From: Synechococcus sp. AG-686-F08
Lineage (GTDB): Bacteria; Cyanobacteriota; Cyanobacteriia; PCC-6307; Cyanobiaceae
Length of the DNA stretch: 64,000 nt
NCBI GenBank assembly: GCA_003210315.1
Contig: QCVQ01000001.1
Location: forward strand, 62,001-126,000
Reading direction: 5' to 3'
In this document: in pieces, positions 8,476 through 17,112 of the stretch
Position numbering within the stretch: position 1 is the stretch's first letter
Layout of the letters: each line of letters begins with the position of its first letter
Program-made: the position numbers and the translations under genes
Notes under the pieces: generated by a model
The model's input: the letters and a program-made list of their open reading frames with translations, nothing else
What the model was told of the DNA's origin: nothing
The model's database searches: none

Positions 8476-8984
8476 TGCGTCGTGATTGGCTGCGACCTGA
8501 TTGGGATCCAGGCTTAACCCTGGCCCATCTCCCCTTGGAGCCCTTACTTGGCAGAGGCATCAAGGCTCTTTTGCTCGACGTTGATCGCACCCTGCTTCCA
8601 GGCCGCGATGTTGCGTTGCCAGCCTCTGTTCTTCGCTGGGCCCAATCTGCTCAACGCCATACCCATCTCCATTTGATCAGTAACAATCCCTCCCGCCAGC
8701 GGATTGGGGCCGTCGCTGATCAGCTTGGGATTGGGTTCACCAGCTCAGCCGCCAAACCGCGTCGTGGAGCGATCCGACGTGTCATTGAGACCCTGGATCT
8801 CAAGCCAGAGCAGATCGCCATGGTGGGTGATCGCGTGTTTACGGATGTTCTTGCCGGAAACCGACTGGGATTGTTCACCGTTTTGGTTAGACCCTTAAAA
8901 GAAGACGGAACACCTTGTCGTCACGATCGTGTTCAGGTGTTGGAGCGACAACTCGCCCGATGGCTTGGAGCAGGCCACGCATGA
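8475..8984 (+). CDS. YqeG-family HAD IIIA-type phosphatase
   Basis: A haloacid-dehalogenase fold phosphatase of about 170 aa. HAD motif I is DVDRTLLPG, motif II is ISNNPS, motif III is the conserved K of AAKPRRGA, and motif IV is MVGDRVFTDVLAGNRLG. The family includes Bacillus YqeG and mitochondrial Gep4, the phosphatidylglycerophosphate phosphatase. Given pgsA only 8 kb upstream, a phosphatidylglycerol-phosphate phosphatase role is an attractive inference but unproven. ATG 8475 overlaps the previous TGA by 1 nt; the stop overlaps the proB ATG (ATGA). Confidence 0.85.
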   Translation: MRRDWLRPDWDPGLTLAHLPLEPLLGRGIKALLLDVDRTLLPGRDVALPASVLRWAQSAQRHTHLHLISNNPSRQRIGAVADQLGIGFTSSAAKPRRGAIRRVIETLDLKPEQIAMVGDRVFTDVLAGNRLGLFTVLVRPLKEDGTPCRHDRVQVLERQLARWLGAGHA

Positions 8985-10096
8985 GCCTGCGGGTGGTGAA
9001 GGTGGGAACGAGCTTGCTGCGCAGCACGGAAGGTCGCAGCACGGCTGATGCCATCTCGGCTTTATGTCTGAATCTCGCCCAATGTCTCCATCGAGGAGAC
9101 CGTGTCGTCTTAGTCACGAGTGGGGCTGTTGGCCTCGGATGTCAGCGCCTTGGGTTGAAGGCCAGGCCTGCAACGCTGAGCGGTCTTCAAGCTGCTGCGG
9201 CGATTGGTCAAGGCCATCTGATGGCGCTGTACGAAGACGCGATGGCAGTCCATGGGATCCCTGTAGCGCAAGTTCTTCTCACCCGATCTGATCTGGCCGA
9301 CAGCCGGAGCTATCACAACGCTTCCGCAACCTTGCATCAGTTGATCGAATGGAAGGTTTTACCCGTGATCAATGAAAACGACACGGTGTCTTCAGCTGAG
9401 TTGCGATTTGGCGACAACGACACGCTTTCAGCTCTAGTAGCAGCAGCGATAGATGCGGACGATCTGATTCTTCTGACCGATATCGACCGCTTGTATTCCG
9501 CGGATCCACGCAGTGATGCATCGGCTCGCCCAATTTTGGACGTGCATCACCCAGCAGAACTGCAGGCCCTTGAACAAGTCGCAGGAGATGGCGGCCGTTG
9601 GGGAACCGGCGGGATGACCACGAAGCTCGCGGCCGCTCGGATCGCTACTGCGAGTGGGATCACCGTGCATTTGGCGGATGGTCGTGATCAGCAGATGCTT
9701 GAAACCATGTTGGCGGGAGGGCGCGGAGGCACGGTCTTTCATCCCCACCCCCAGCCCCTTGGCCATCGAAAAAGCTGGCTGGCCCATGCTTTGCAACCTC
9801 AAGGCAGCCTGCAAATCGATGGCGGTGCCTGCAAGGCGCTCTGCGACAAAGGCGCCTCCTTGCTTTTGGTGGGGATTACGGATCTCGCAGGGGAGTTCCA
9901 GGCGAATCAGCCCGTGCTGATTCTTGATCAGGACGGCCGTGAAGTGGCCCGTGGCCTGAGCTCCCTTAGTAGTGAGACCCTTCGAAGTCTTGTGAAAGAG
10001 CCAGCGGGGACTGAGCGGCAAGGGAGCTCGCCTGTTGTGGTTCATCGCGACGTGCTTGTCCTGAGCACGCCTACGATCCGCCAACCAGACCCCTGA
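8981..10096 (+). CDS. proB: Glutamate 5-kinase
   Basis: The first step of proline biosynthesis, phosphorylating glutamate with ATP. ATG 8981 begins [15 protein letters not shown] and overlaps the preceding stop as ATGA; the longer track start is upstream noise. The amino-acid-kinase domain shows [34 protein letters not shown] and [17 protein letters not shown]-terminal PUA domain follows ([26 protein letters not shown]). Length 371 aa is typical of the two-domain enzyme. Confidence 0.95.
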   Translation: MSLRVVKVGTSLLRSTEGRSTADAISALCLNLAQCLHRGDRVVLVTSGAVGLGCQRLGLKARPATLSGLQAAAAIGQGHLMALYEDAMAVHGIPVAQVLLTRSDLADSRSYHNASATLHQLIEWKVLPVINENDTVSSAELRFGDNDTLSALVAAAIDADDLILLTDIDRLYSADPRSDASARPILDVHHPAELQALEQVAGDGGRWGTGGMTTKLAAARIATASGITVHLADGRDQQMLETMLAGGRGGTVFHPHPQPLGHRKSWLAHALQPQGSLQIDGGACKALCDKGASLLLVGITDLAGEFQANQPVLILDQDGREVARGLSSLSSETLRSLVKEPAGTERQGSSPVVVHRDVLVLSTPTIRQPDP

Positions 10097-10100
10097 ATCC

Positions 10101-11141
10101 ATGCGTTTCAGCCAGTTAATCGCCGTTCTTCAGGACGGAGAGGCAGGTTTGCTGGAGCATCAGCTCAGCAGCGATCCTGAGCTCCGTGGTGCTGCATCTT
10201 TGGAGAGAGCAGGTGCCGATCAACTCAGCTTCCTTGAAAAGGGCAACGCTTTGATGCAGAGCCTGGAAACCAGCGATGTTGGCGCTGTTTTGATTCCCAA
10301 TCAGGACGACCTCAAGGCCATGGCTGAGCAGCGTGGCTTGGCTTGGGCTGTGATGCGTGATCCCCGTTTGGCTTTTGCAGAAGCCCTCGAGCGTTTGCAT
10401 CCTCGCCCCAGAACACAAGCCACCATTCATCCTTCTGCGGTGATCGGTGACAGGGTTCAAATTGATGCTGGCGTTTCGATTGGCCCGCACGTTTGCATCG
10501 GCGACGACACACGCATTTGTGCCAACAGCACCATTCATGCCGGAGTGGTCATATACGGCGATGTGAGGGTTGGTCAGTTCTGTGAATTGCATGCCAATGC
10601 AGTGCTACATCCCGGAGTGCGTCTAGCCAGCCATTGCGTGGTTCACTCCAACGCGGTGGTGGGCTCCGAGGGCTTTGGATTTGTTCCGACTGCTAAGGGA
10701 TGGCGAAAAATGCCTCAAACGGGTCTGGTGGTTCTGGAGGAGGGTGTTGAAGTGGGTTGTGGCAGCACGATTGATCGCCCATCCGTTGGTGAAACCAGAA
10801 TCGGGGCGGGAACAAAGATCGATAATCTCGTTCAAATTGGTCATGGCGTTGTTACCGGACAAGGCTGTGCCTTGGCTTCGCAGGTGGGTATCGCGGGGGG
10901 CGCTCGCCTTGGGAACGGGGTGATTTTGGCTGGACAGGTTGGTGTGGCCAATCGAGCGGTCATTGGTGATCGTGCGATCGCGAGTTCTAAGAGTGGGATT
11001 CATGGTGAGGTGGAGCCCGGTGAAGTGGTGAGTGGCTATCCAGCGATTCCCAACAGGCTTTGGCTTCGTTGTTCAGCGGCATTCAGCAAATTGCCTGAGA
11101 TGGCGAAACAAATTCGCGAACTCAAGAAAGCCGCTCAGTAA
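10101..11141 (+). CDS. lpxD: UDP-3-O-(3-hydroxyacyl)glucosamine N-acyltransferase
   Basis: The third step of lipid A synthesis. The N-terminal uridine-binding domain (~100 aa) precedes a left-handed beta helix of hexapeptide repeats ([27 protein letters not shown]...). The catalytic His lies in [28 protein letters not shown]. Length 346 aa is normal. It begins only 4 nt after proB. Marine Synechococcus has lipid A lacking some canonical decorations, which is consistent with this enzyme being retained. Confidence 0.95.
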   Translation: MRFSQLIAVLQDGEAGLLEHQLSSDPELRGAASLERAGADQLSFLEKGNALMQSLETSDVGAVLIPNQDDLKAMAEQRGLAWAVMRDPRLAFAEALERLHPRPRTQATIHPSAVIGDRVQIDAGVSIGPHVCIGDDTRICANSTIHAGVVIYGDVRVGQFCELHANAVLHPGVRLASHCVVHSNAVVGSEGFGFVPTAKGWRKMPQTGLVVLEEGVEVGCGSTIDRPSVGETRIGAGTKIDNLVQIGHGVVTGQGCALASQVGIAGGARLGNGVILAGQVGVANRAVIGDRAIASSKSGIHGEVEPGEVVSGYPAIPNRLWLRCSAAFSKLPEMAKQIRELKKAAQ

Positions 11142-11169
11142 CCTTTCTGGTTCTCCCCTCTGAGACCCA

Positions 11170-12243
11170 ATGGCCACGCATCGCGTTGTTTTGCTTCCTG
11201 GTGACGGCATTGGTCCAGAGATCACGGCCGTGGCCAAGCAGCTCCTTGAAGCTGTAGCTGCACGACATGATTTCACGCTTGAGTTCAGCGAAGCGCCGAT
11301 CGGTGGCTCTGCGATCGATGCCACCGGTGAGCCGTTACCGGCGAGCACTCTTGAAGCGTGTAAGGCGGCAGATGCTGTGTTGCTTGCCGCGATAGGGAGC
11401 CCTCGATTTGATTCGTTGCCCCGTGAGCAACGTCCTGAAAGTGGATTGCTGGCCTTGCGTTCTGGCATGGAGCTCTTCGCCAATCTCCGACCAGTCAAAA
11501 TTGTTCCAGCGCTGATTGGTGCCAGCAGCCTGCGACCTGAAGTGGTGGAAGGGGTGGATCTGATGGTGGTGAGGGAGCTCACCGGAGGGATTTATTTCGG
11601 TCAACCAAAAGGTCGTGTTCAAGCCGATGGTGAAGAGCGGGCGTTCAACACCATGACCTACTCAGATTCTGAGATCGACAGAATTGCCCGGGTGGCCTTC
11701 AAGCTCGCCTGTGAGCGTCGCGGGCAGCTTTGCTCGGTGGATAAGGCCAATGTGCTCGACGTCAGCCAACTGTGGCGTGATCGCGTGGAGGGAATGAAAA
11801 ATGACTACGCCGCAGTGGATGTCAGCCACCTCTATGTGGACAATGCGGCGATGCAACTGGTGAGAGATCCTCGCCAGTTCGATGTGGTGCTCACGGGCAA
11901 TCTTTTCGGAGACATTCTCAGCGATATTTCTGCGATGCTCACCGGCTCCATCGGCATGCTTCCCTCAGCCTCCCTGGGAAGCGAGGGGCCAGGTCTGTAT
12001 GAACCCGTGCACGGTTCAGCCCCCGATCTTGCTGGTCAAGACAAGGCCAATCCGATGGCCATGGTGCTCTCCGCAGCCATGATGTTGCGGACTGGTCTGA
12101 AGCAAAACGCAGCTGCGGACGATCTTGAACGAGCTGTCGATCGCGTTTTGGCAGCCGGATTCCGTACTGGAGATTTGATGTCTGAAGGCTGTACTGCTCT
12201 GGGCTGTCAGGCGATGGGAGAGCAACTTCTTAAGACACTCTGA
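11170..12243 (+). CDS. leuB: 3-isopropylmalate dehydrogenase
   Basis: Leucine biosynthesis: oxidative decarboxylation of 3-isopropylmalate with NAD+. MATHRVVLLPGDGIGPEI, the catalytic Tyr/Lys region (ELTGGIYFGQPKG, VDKANVLDVSQLWR), the metal aspartates (VVLTGNLFGDILSDISAML) and the NAD site GPGLYEPVHGSAPDLAG are all intact. 357 aa is standard. It is 28 nt downstream of lpxD in the same direction. Confidence 0.96.
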   Translation: MATHRVVLLPGDGIGPEITAVAKQLLEAVAARHDFTLEFSEAPIGGSAIDATGEPLPASTLEACKAADAVLLAAIGSPRFDSLPREQRPESGLLALRSGMELFANLRPVKIVPALIGASSLRPEVVEGVDLMVVRELTGGIYFGQPKGRVQADGEERAFNTMTYSDSEIDRIARVAFKLACERRGQLCSVDKANVLDVSQLWRDRVEGMKNDYAAVDVSHLYVDNAAMQLVRDPRQFDVVLTGNLFGDILSDISAMLTGSIGMLPSASLGSEGPGLYEPVHGSAPDLAGQDKANPMAMVLSAAMMLRTGLKQNAAADDLERAVDRVLAAGFRTGDLMSEGCTALGCQAMGEQLLKTL

Positions 12244-12250
12244 TGCGACC

Positions 12251-12298
12251 TGGCAGGAAAAATGTGGAATTTGCCCTTTGACCTGCCAAACTCATCGG
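12251..12298. promoter_or_regulatory. Inverted repeat between leuB and prk
   Basis: A perfect 7-bp inverted repeat, TGGCAGG at 12251-12257 and CCTGCCA at 12292-12298, sits in the 74-nt leuB-prk gap about 20 nt before the prk ATG. There is no T-run after it, so it is not an intrinsic terminator. It could be a regulator site or an RNA hairpin controlling prk; this is inference only. Confidence 0.3.
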
Positions 12299-12317
12299 GC
12301 CAGATCTTCCTCCGTCG

Positions 12318-13220
12318 ATGTCGAAGCGTCACCCCGTCGTGGCTGTCACGGGTTCCTCAGGTGCAGGCACCAGCACTGTTAAGAGGGCTTTTGAGCACAT
12401 CTTCGCTCGGGAGAACATCACTCCTGCAGTGGTGGAAGGCGACAGCTACCACCGCTTCGAGCGGATGGCGATGAAGACCGCCATGTCTGAATCGCTTGCC
12501 AAGGGCGAGAATTTCTCCCACTTCGGCCCAGAAGCCAACCTCTTCGACAAGCTCGAAGAACTCTTTCGCGTCTATGGCGAAACGGGTGGAGGCCAGAAGC
12601 GTTACTACCTCCACAGTCCAGAAGAGGCTGCTGAGCACAACGCTCGCCTCGGTGTGAACTTGGATCCAGGTCAGTTCACCCCCTGGGAGGACATCCCTGG
12701 TGGTACCGATTGCTTGTTTTACGAAGGCCTCCACGGTGGCGTTGTCGGAGACGGCTACGACGTGGCGTCTCTCGCTGACTTACTCGTGGGTGTGGTTCCG
12801 ATTACCAATCTCGAGTGGATCCAAAAGATTCAGCGTGACAATGCCGAGCGCGGCTATTCAGCAGAAGCGATCGTGGACACGATCCTGCGCCGCATGCCGG
12901 ATTACATCAATCACATCTGTCCCCAATTCAGCCTCACTGACATCAATTTTCAGCGGGTGCCCACGGTTGACACCTCCAACCCATTCATCTGTCGGAACAT
13001 CCCGACTCCTGATGAAAGCTTTGTGATCATTCACTTCCGCAAGGGAGCGCGTGAGAAGTGGGGCATTGATTTCAGCTACTTGCTGAGCATGATTCATGAC
13101 TCTTTCATGAGCAGCCCCACCAGCATTGTGGTGAACGGAGGAAAGATGGGCTTCGCGATGGAACTCATCTTGACCCCCATCATTCACCGCATGATTGAAG
13201 AGCAAAGCAAGCTCTCCTGA
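12318..13220 (+). CDS. prk: Phosphoribulokinase, short (proteobacterial/class I) type
   Basis: Phosphorylates ribulose-5-phosphate to RuBP in the Calvin cycle. The P-loop is VTGSSGAGTSTVKRAF, followed by VEGDSYHRFER, the catalytic region YEGLHGGV and a YSAEAIVDTILRRMPDYINHICPQ block. At 300 aa it matches the shorter PRK of purple bacteria rather than the ~330-aa PRK of beta-cyanobacteria and plants. There is no Cys pair in the first ~60 residues, so the classical thioredoxin switch of plant-type PRK is not possible here. It is followed by a strong terminator. Confidence 0.92.
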   Translation: MSKRHPVVAVTGSSGAGTSTVKRAFEHIFARENITPAVVEGDSYHRFERMAMKTAMSESLAKGENFSHFGPEANLFDKLEELFRVYGETGGGQKRYYLHSPEEAAEHNARLGVNLDPGQFTPWEDIPGGTDCLFYEGLHGGVVGDGYDVASLADLLVGVVPITNLEWIQKIQRDNAERGYSAEAIVDTILRRMPDYINHICPQFSLTDINFQRVPTVDTSNPFICRNIPTPDESFVIIHFRKGAREKWGIDFSYLLSMIHDSFMSSPTSIVVNGGKMGFAMELILTPIIHRMIEEQSKLS

Positions 13221-13259
13221 TTGCTTCTGTCGAACACATCGAGCAATCACATCTATCGT

Positions 13260-13294
13260 GGACTCATCTGAATAATCAGGTGGGTCCTTTTTTT
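13260..13294 (+). terminator. Intrinsic terminator after prk
   Basis: An 11-bp stem, GGACTCATCTG / CAGGTGGGTCC including G-U pairs, with a 6-nt loop AATAAT, directly followed by seven T's (13288-13294). It ends the prk transcript. It also argues against the TTG start at 13293 for the next gene. Confidence 0.85.
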
Positions 13295-13361
13295 GTCCTC
13301 TCCCTCCTTTGAGATTGCAGGTGCCAGTGGATCAACAACTCCTCTACCGCGCTGGGACAGA

Positions 13362-13601
13362 GTGGATAGTCGTCGTCTGATCGCTTTGGCACGACGGATT
13401 TACTTCCGCTTCTTAAGTGACTCTGGGCAGCAGCTTGAACCGATGGGTGTTGTTGTGAATGAGCGTTTAGATGAGGGCAGGGTTGTGTTTGAAAGTCCCA
13501 CGCTGTTGCTTCAAGAACATTTCATCAGCATCGATCTGATCGGTCGACGTCTAAAGCGCCCGCGTAGCTGGCGAGACCGACCAAGAGGGTCGGGGCTGTG
13601 A
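13362..13601 (+). CDS. Small conserved hypothetical protein
   Basis: About 79 aa from GTG 13362 (VDSRRLIALARRIYFRFLSDSGQQLEPMGVVVNERLDEGRVVFESPTLLLQEHF...). The ORF-track start at 13293 is a TTG inside the prk terminator T-run and was rejected. The product is basic at the C-terminus (RRLKRPRSWRDRPRG) and soluble. Its stop overlaps the prepilin peptidase GTG (GTGA), which supports real, coupled translation. No recognised domain. Confidence 0.55.
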   Translation: MDSRRLIALARRIYFRFLSDSGQQLEPMGVVVNERLDEGRVVFESPTLLLQEHFISIDLIGRRLKRPRSWRDRPRGSGL

Positions 13602-14431
13602 ACAGTTTGCTGGGTCTGATGCTTGTGGTGGCTGGTGCCTGTGTAGGAAGCTTCACCAATGTGGTGGCCTGGCGATTGCCCCGCGAAGAATCACTGGTCT
13701 GGCCTGGAAGCCACTGCCCAAAGTGTGGGCAGGGGGTGCGCTGGCACGACAACGTACCTGTGTTGGGGTGGATCTGGCTGCGGGGACGTTGTCGTGATTG
13801 CCATCAAGGCATCTCGAGCCGCTACCCACTGGTGGAACTTGTGAGCGCCCTCCTCTGGCTTAGTGCCTGTTGGGGCCATGGATTGCTCGCCGCTTCGGAT
13901 CAATTAGGCCTGGCATTGCTCAATTTGGTGGCGGGGATTGTTCTGATCAGCGTGCTCCTTCCGTTGGTGTTGATTGATATCGACCACCTTTGGCTCCCCG
14001 AACCTCTTTGCAGAATTGGGGTGTTGCTTGGCCTTGCTTTTACTGGGGCTCTTTATCTGGTTACCCCAGCGCCAGAAGCCAGTGCTGTGCTGCTTAATCA
14101 TCTGTTGGCGGCAGCGGCAGGATTGCTGGCACTGGAAGGGTTGAGCGCCCTTGCAGAGCGCATGCTGGGACAACCTGCTCTTGGGCTTGGTGACGCTAAA
14201 TTGGCAGCTGTCGCCGGAGCTTGGCTCGGCTTGGGCGGTGTTTTGGTTGCTTTGGCTATCGCCGTTTTTAGTGGTGCAATCTTTGGCTCGATTGGACGAG
14301 TGTCTGGACGGTTAGGGCCGCGACAGCCCTTCCCATTTGGTCCCTTTATTGCCCTTGGGATTTGGCTGACCTGGCTCGGCGGTCCTGAATGGTGGGGTCA
14401 GCAATGGTTCGGCCTGTTTGGTGGGATTTAA
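13598..14431 (+). CDS. pilD: Type IV prepilin peptidase / methyltransferase (A24 family)
   Basis: Cleaves and N-methylates type IV pilin precursors at the inner membrane. The GTG start overlaps the previous stop. The N-terminal cytosolic loop carries two CxxC motifs (CPKC, CRDC) after GSFTNVVAWRLPR. The catalytic aspartates are in LIDIDHLWLPE and GLGDAKLAAVAGAWLG (the GxGD motif). About seven to eight transmembrane segments; 277 aa is typical. It implies a type IV pilus or pseudopilus, probably for DNA uptake, encoded elsewhere. Confidence 0.93.
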   Translation: MNSLLGLMLVVAGACVGSFTNVVAWRLPREESLVWPGSHCPKCGQGVRWHDNVPVLGWIWLRGRCRDCHQGISSRYPLVELVSALLWLSACWGHGLLAASDQLGLALLNLVAGIVLISVLLPLVLIDIDHLWLPEPLCRIGVLLGLAFTGALYLVTPAPEASAVLLNHLLAAAAGLLALEGLSALAERMLGQPALGLGDAKLAAVAGAWLGLGGVLVALAIAVFSGAIFGSIGRVSGRLGPRQPFPFGPFIALGIWLTWLGGPEWWGQQWFGLFGGI

Positions 14432-14597
14432 AAGAACAGAAATCAGCTCCACTGCTGGTGCACCAAGAGATTGCAACATCCCTGTCCTAGCCTTAGCTGA
14501 TTGGTACAAGATTCAGGCCTTTGGCTTGAGCATTCGTACTCTCAGATCTCCCCAATGCAAACCGAGATCTGCTGTTGCCATTAAGGAGTAATCAACC

Positions 14598-15476
14598 TTG
14601 AGTTTGTTCGACTGGTTCGCTGACCGCCGTAAGGGTCAGTACGTCGGCAAGGTGAATCAAGAGCCCGACGAAGGGGATGGCCTTTGGAGCAAGTGCCCGG
14701 AATGTGGGCAGGTGGTGTACCGCAAGGATCTGCTGAGCAACGCCAGTGTTTGCAGCAACTGTGGGTATCACCACCGCATCGACAGCACGGAGCGGATTGC
14801 GGTGTTGGTGGATTCCAACAGCTTCGTGGCGATGGATCAAGAGCTTCAACCCATGGATCCATTGGGTTTTAAGGACCGCAGGGCCTATGCGGATCGCCTG
14901 CGCGAAACTCAGGCCAGCACAGGGCTTCGAGACGGAGTTGTGACCGGGCTCTGTGAGGTTGAGGGCATCCCTATGGCTCTTGCCGTGATGGATTTCCGTT
15001 TTATGGGCGGTTCGATGGGATCGGTTGTTGGTGAAAAGATCACTCGCTTGGTGGAAGAAGCGACCTCCAAAAAGCTGCCCCTCCTCATTGTGTGTGCGTC
15101 AGGTGGAGCGAGGATGCAGGAGGGCATGCTCAGCCTCATGCAGATGGCCAAGATCTCTGGTGCTTTGGAACGTCATCGCGAGGCGGGGGTGTTGTACATG
15201 CCATTGCTCACCCACCCCACCACCGGTGGCGTCACGGCAAGTTTTGCGATGCTTGGTGATCTGATTTTGGCGGAGCCAAAAGCTCTGATTGGCTTTGCAG
15301 GCCGGCGCGTGATTGAACAGACCCTTAGAGAAAAATTACCGGATAATTTTCAGACTGCGGAGTATCTGCAAGAGCATGGATTCGTGGACTCGATTGTTCC
15401 GCGTACGCAATTGCGATCCACTTTGGCGAGTTTGCTCAGATTGCACGGCTGTGAATCTCGGGTTGTTAGCTCATGA
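14598..15476 (+). CDS. accD: Acetyl-CoA carboxylase carboxyltransferase subunit beta
   Basis: The beta half of the carboxyltransferase that makes malonyl-CoA for fatty acids. The TTG start at 14598 is supported by an AAGGAG Shine-Dalgarno at 14583-14588 with 9-nt spacing and by the family N-terminus [13 protein letters not shown]. The zinc ribbon has four Cys (CPECG and CSNCG). The crotonase-type core is visible at [13 protein letters not shown] and [11 protein letters not shown]. 292 aa. It ends in an ATGA overlap with the next gene. Confidence 0.96.
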   Translation: MSLFDWFADRRKGQYVGKVNQEPDEGDGLWSKCPECGQVVYRKDLLSNASVCSNCGYHHRIDSTERIAVLVDSNSFVAMDQELQPMDPLGFKDRRAYADRLRETQASTGLRDGVVTGLCEVEGIPMALAVMDFRFMGGSMGSVVGEKITRLVEEATSKKLPLLIVCASGGARMQEGMLSLMQMAKISGALERHREAGVLYMPLLTHPTTGGVTASFAMLGDLILAEPKALIGFAGRRVIEQTLREKLPDNFQTAEYLQEHGFVDSIVPRTQLRSTLASLLRLHGCESRVVSS

Positions 15477-15871
15477 TTCACGTTTTGGCCTCACGCATGA
15501 GGGCAGTCGCTGCTGTCGTTGTAGCCCTGATTCTTTGCGCTTCTCCTGTTTTCGCAGGTCAGGTTGAATGGCGAGAAGTGCCTTCTAGTGGAGAGGGACA
15601 GCAATGGTGGGATGCGGGAAGCTTGCGGCTGAAGAAGGATGGCACCGTCTCAGTCCTGAGCCGCTACAGCTTGCGTCAGGAGGATGATCGCCCCGCTTTG
15701 GGAACGCTTGTCGTGATGGAGATCGACTGCAGCCAACAGCTCTATCGAGACAAGCAAAAAAATGGTTTGCCCCAATTCAGAGCCGAATGGCAACCTTCTG
15801 GTTCTGATCCTTTGATCGACGGTGTTCTCTCCGGTGTGTGCTCATCGGATGAGCTTTCGTCGCTTTCCTGA
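15473..15871 (+). CDS. Small exported protein of unknown function
   Basis: 132 aa. A signal peptide ([24 protein letters not shown] 15497 is an alternative start) is followed by a ~110-aa beta-rich domain with [21 protein letters not shown], an invariant-looking pattern [13 protein letters not shown], and a second Cys near the end, possibly disulfide-paired. In layout it resembles small surface-adhesin-E-like periplasmic proteins, but I do not make that a call. It is coupled to accD by ATGA. Confidence 0.6.
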   Translation: MIHVLASRMRAVAAVVVALILCASPVFAGQVEWREVPSSGEGQQWWDAGSLRLKKDGTVSVLSRYSLRQEDDRPALGTLVVMEIDCSQQLYRDKQKNGLPQFRAEWQPSGSDPLIDGVLSGVCSSDELSSLS

Positions 15872-15890
15872 TTCAAACTCGGCCTCCCTT

Positions 15891-16979
15891 ATGGCGCTCC
15901 CATCTTCAAGTTCTTCCCCTATTGGAGTGGCGATTGCCGGTCTTGGCTTTGGTGAATCGGTTCATCTGCAAGCCCTTGCCGCTCAATCTGACCTGGAAGC
16001 AGTTGCGCTCTGGCATCCCCGCCGCGAACGCCTAGATCAGGCCTGCCTTGAACACAACCTGCCTGGTTATGACGATTGGGAGGCTTTGCTCAGCGATCCT
16101 CGCGTGCAGGCCGTGATCATTGCCACGCCTCCGCAACCACGCTTTGCGTTGGCCCTTCAAGCGCTAAAAGCAGGCAAACACTTATTGCTTGAAAAGCCTG
16201 TTGCTCTCAATGCTGAATCGGTGGCAGAGCTGCAACGCGTCGCCATCCAGAACCGGCTCAGTGTTGCGGTGGATTATGAGTATCGGGCAGTGCCTCTGTT
16301 CATGCAGGCCGCGAGGATGTTGGAGGAAGGTGCCGTCGGCACTCCGTGGCTGGTGAAACTCGACTGGTTGATGAGCAGCCGTGCGGATGCCTCTCGACCG
16401 TGGAGTTGGTATTCACAACGGGAAGCCGGTGGTGGTGTGCTTGGTGCCCTTGGTACCCATGCTTTCGACATGCTGGCTTGGTTAATCGGACCGATGCGAT
16501 CCGTTCAAGGTCTCAATAGTGTGTCAATCAAGGAGCGTCCCCATCCCAGTGGGGGCATGGCGCCAGTGGACGCTGAAGATGTCTCACTGATCCAGATGCA
16601 ACTTGATTGGCAGGGCCGTTCGGACCAGAGGGTTCCAGCTCAGGTCAATTTGGCATCTGTGGCTCGCAACGGTCGGGGGTGTTGGCTCGAGATCTACGGA
16701 TCTCATGGCAGTCTCACCCTCGGTAGCTCAAACCAAAAGGATTATGTCCATGGCTTTGGGCTGTGGCACACGCCGATGGGAGAGGCCACTCGCAATATCG
16801 AGGCGGATGCTGAGTTCATGTTCCCCACCACCTGGAGTGATGGTCGTGTGGCGCCGGTGGCCCGCATCCAGAGTTGGTGGGCGCGCAGCATTCAAACCGG
16901 TTCTCCGATGGTGCCTGGTCTGGCAGAGGGACTTGTCAGCCAGCAAGCATGTGATCAATCGAGCATCGGAATCGATTGA
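15891..16979 (+). CDS. Gfo/Idh/MocA-family oxidoreductase
   Basis: An NAD(P)-dependent sugar- or inositol-type dehydrogenase. ATG 15891 (MALPSSSSSPIGVAIAGLGFGES) puts the Rossmann GxGxxG variant at residues ~14-19; the track start runs into the previous gene. The family EKP motif (LLEKPVALNAESVAEL) holds the catalytic Lys. The C-terminal alpha/beta domain shows GGGVLGALGTHAFDMLAWLIG with the conserved His. The substrate cannot be predicted. 362 aa. Confidence 0.85.
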   Translation: MALPSSSSSPIGVAIAGLGFGESVHLQALAAQSDLEAVALWHPRRERLDQACLEHNLPGYDDWEALLSDPRVQAVIIATPPQPRFALALQALKAGKHLLLEKPVALNAESVAELQRVAIQNRLSVAVDYEYRAVPLFMQAARMLEEGAVGTPWLVKLDWLMSSRADASRPWSWYSQREAGGGVLGALGTHAFDMLAWLIGPMRSVQGLNSVSIKERPHPSGGMAPVDAEDVSLIQMQLDWQGRSDQRVPAQVNLASVARNGRGCWLEIYGSHGSLTLGSSNQKDYVHGFGLWHTPMGEATRNIEADAEFMFPTTWSDGRVAPVARIQSWWARSIQTGSPMVPGLAEGLVSQQACDQSSIGID

Positions 16980-17112
16980 ATTTGACAGATTGAAGGATTA
17001 ATAATCAATTTTCTCTGCGACCTTGGATACTGGCCTGGGCATCAAATAGCTTTTTTAAGATTAGATTTGGTGTGTACAGTTCTGGCGCTTTCGTCGTTGT
17101 TGCGTCATCCCT

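Noticed and set aside
9434-10102. 222-aa minus-strand ORF opposite proB
   Set aside because: It is antisense to the proB catalytic and PUA regions and has no recognisable motif.
13293-13361. TTG start at 13293 for the small gene before pilD
   Set aside because: It falls inside the T-run of the prk terminator; the GTG at 13362 is preferred.
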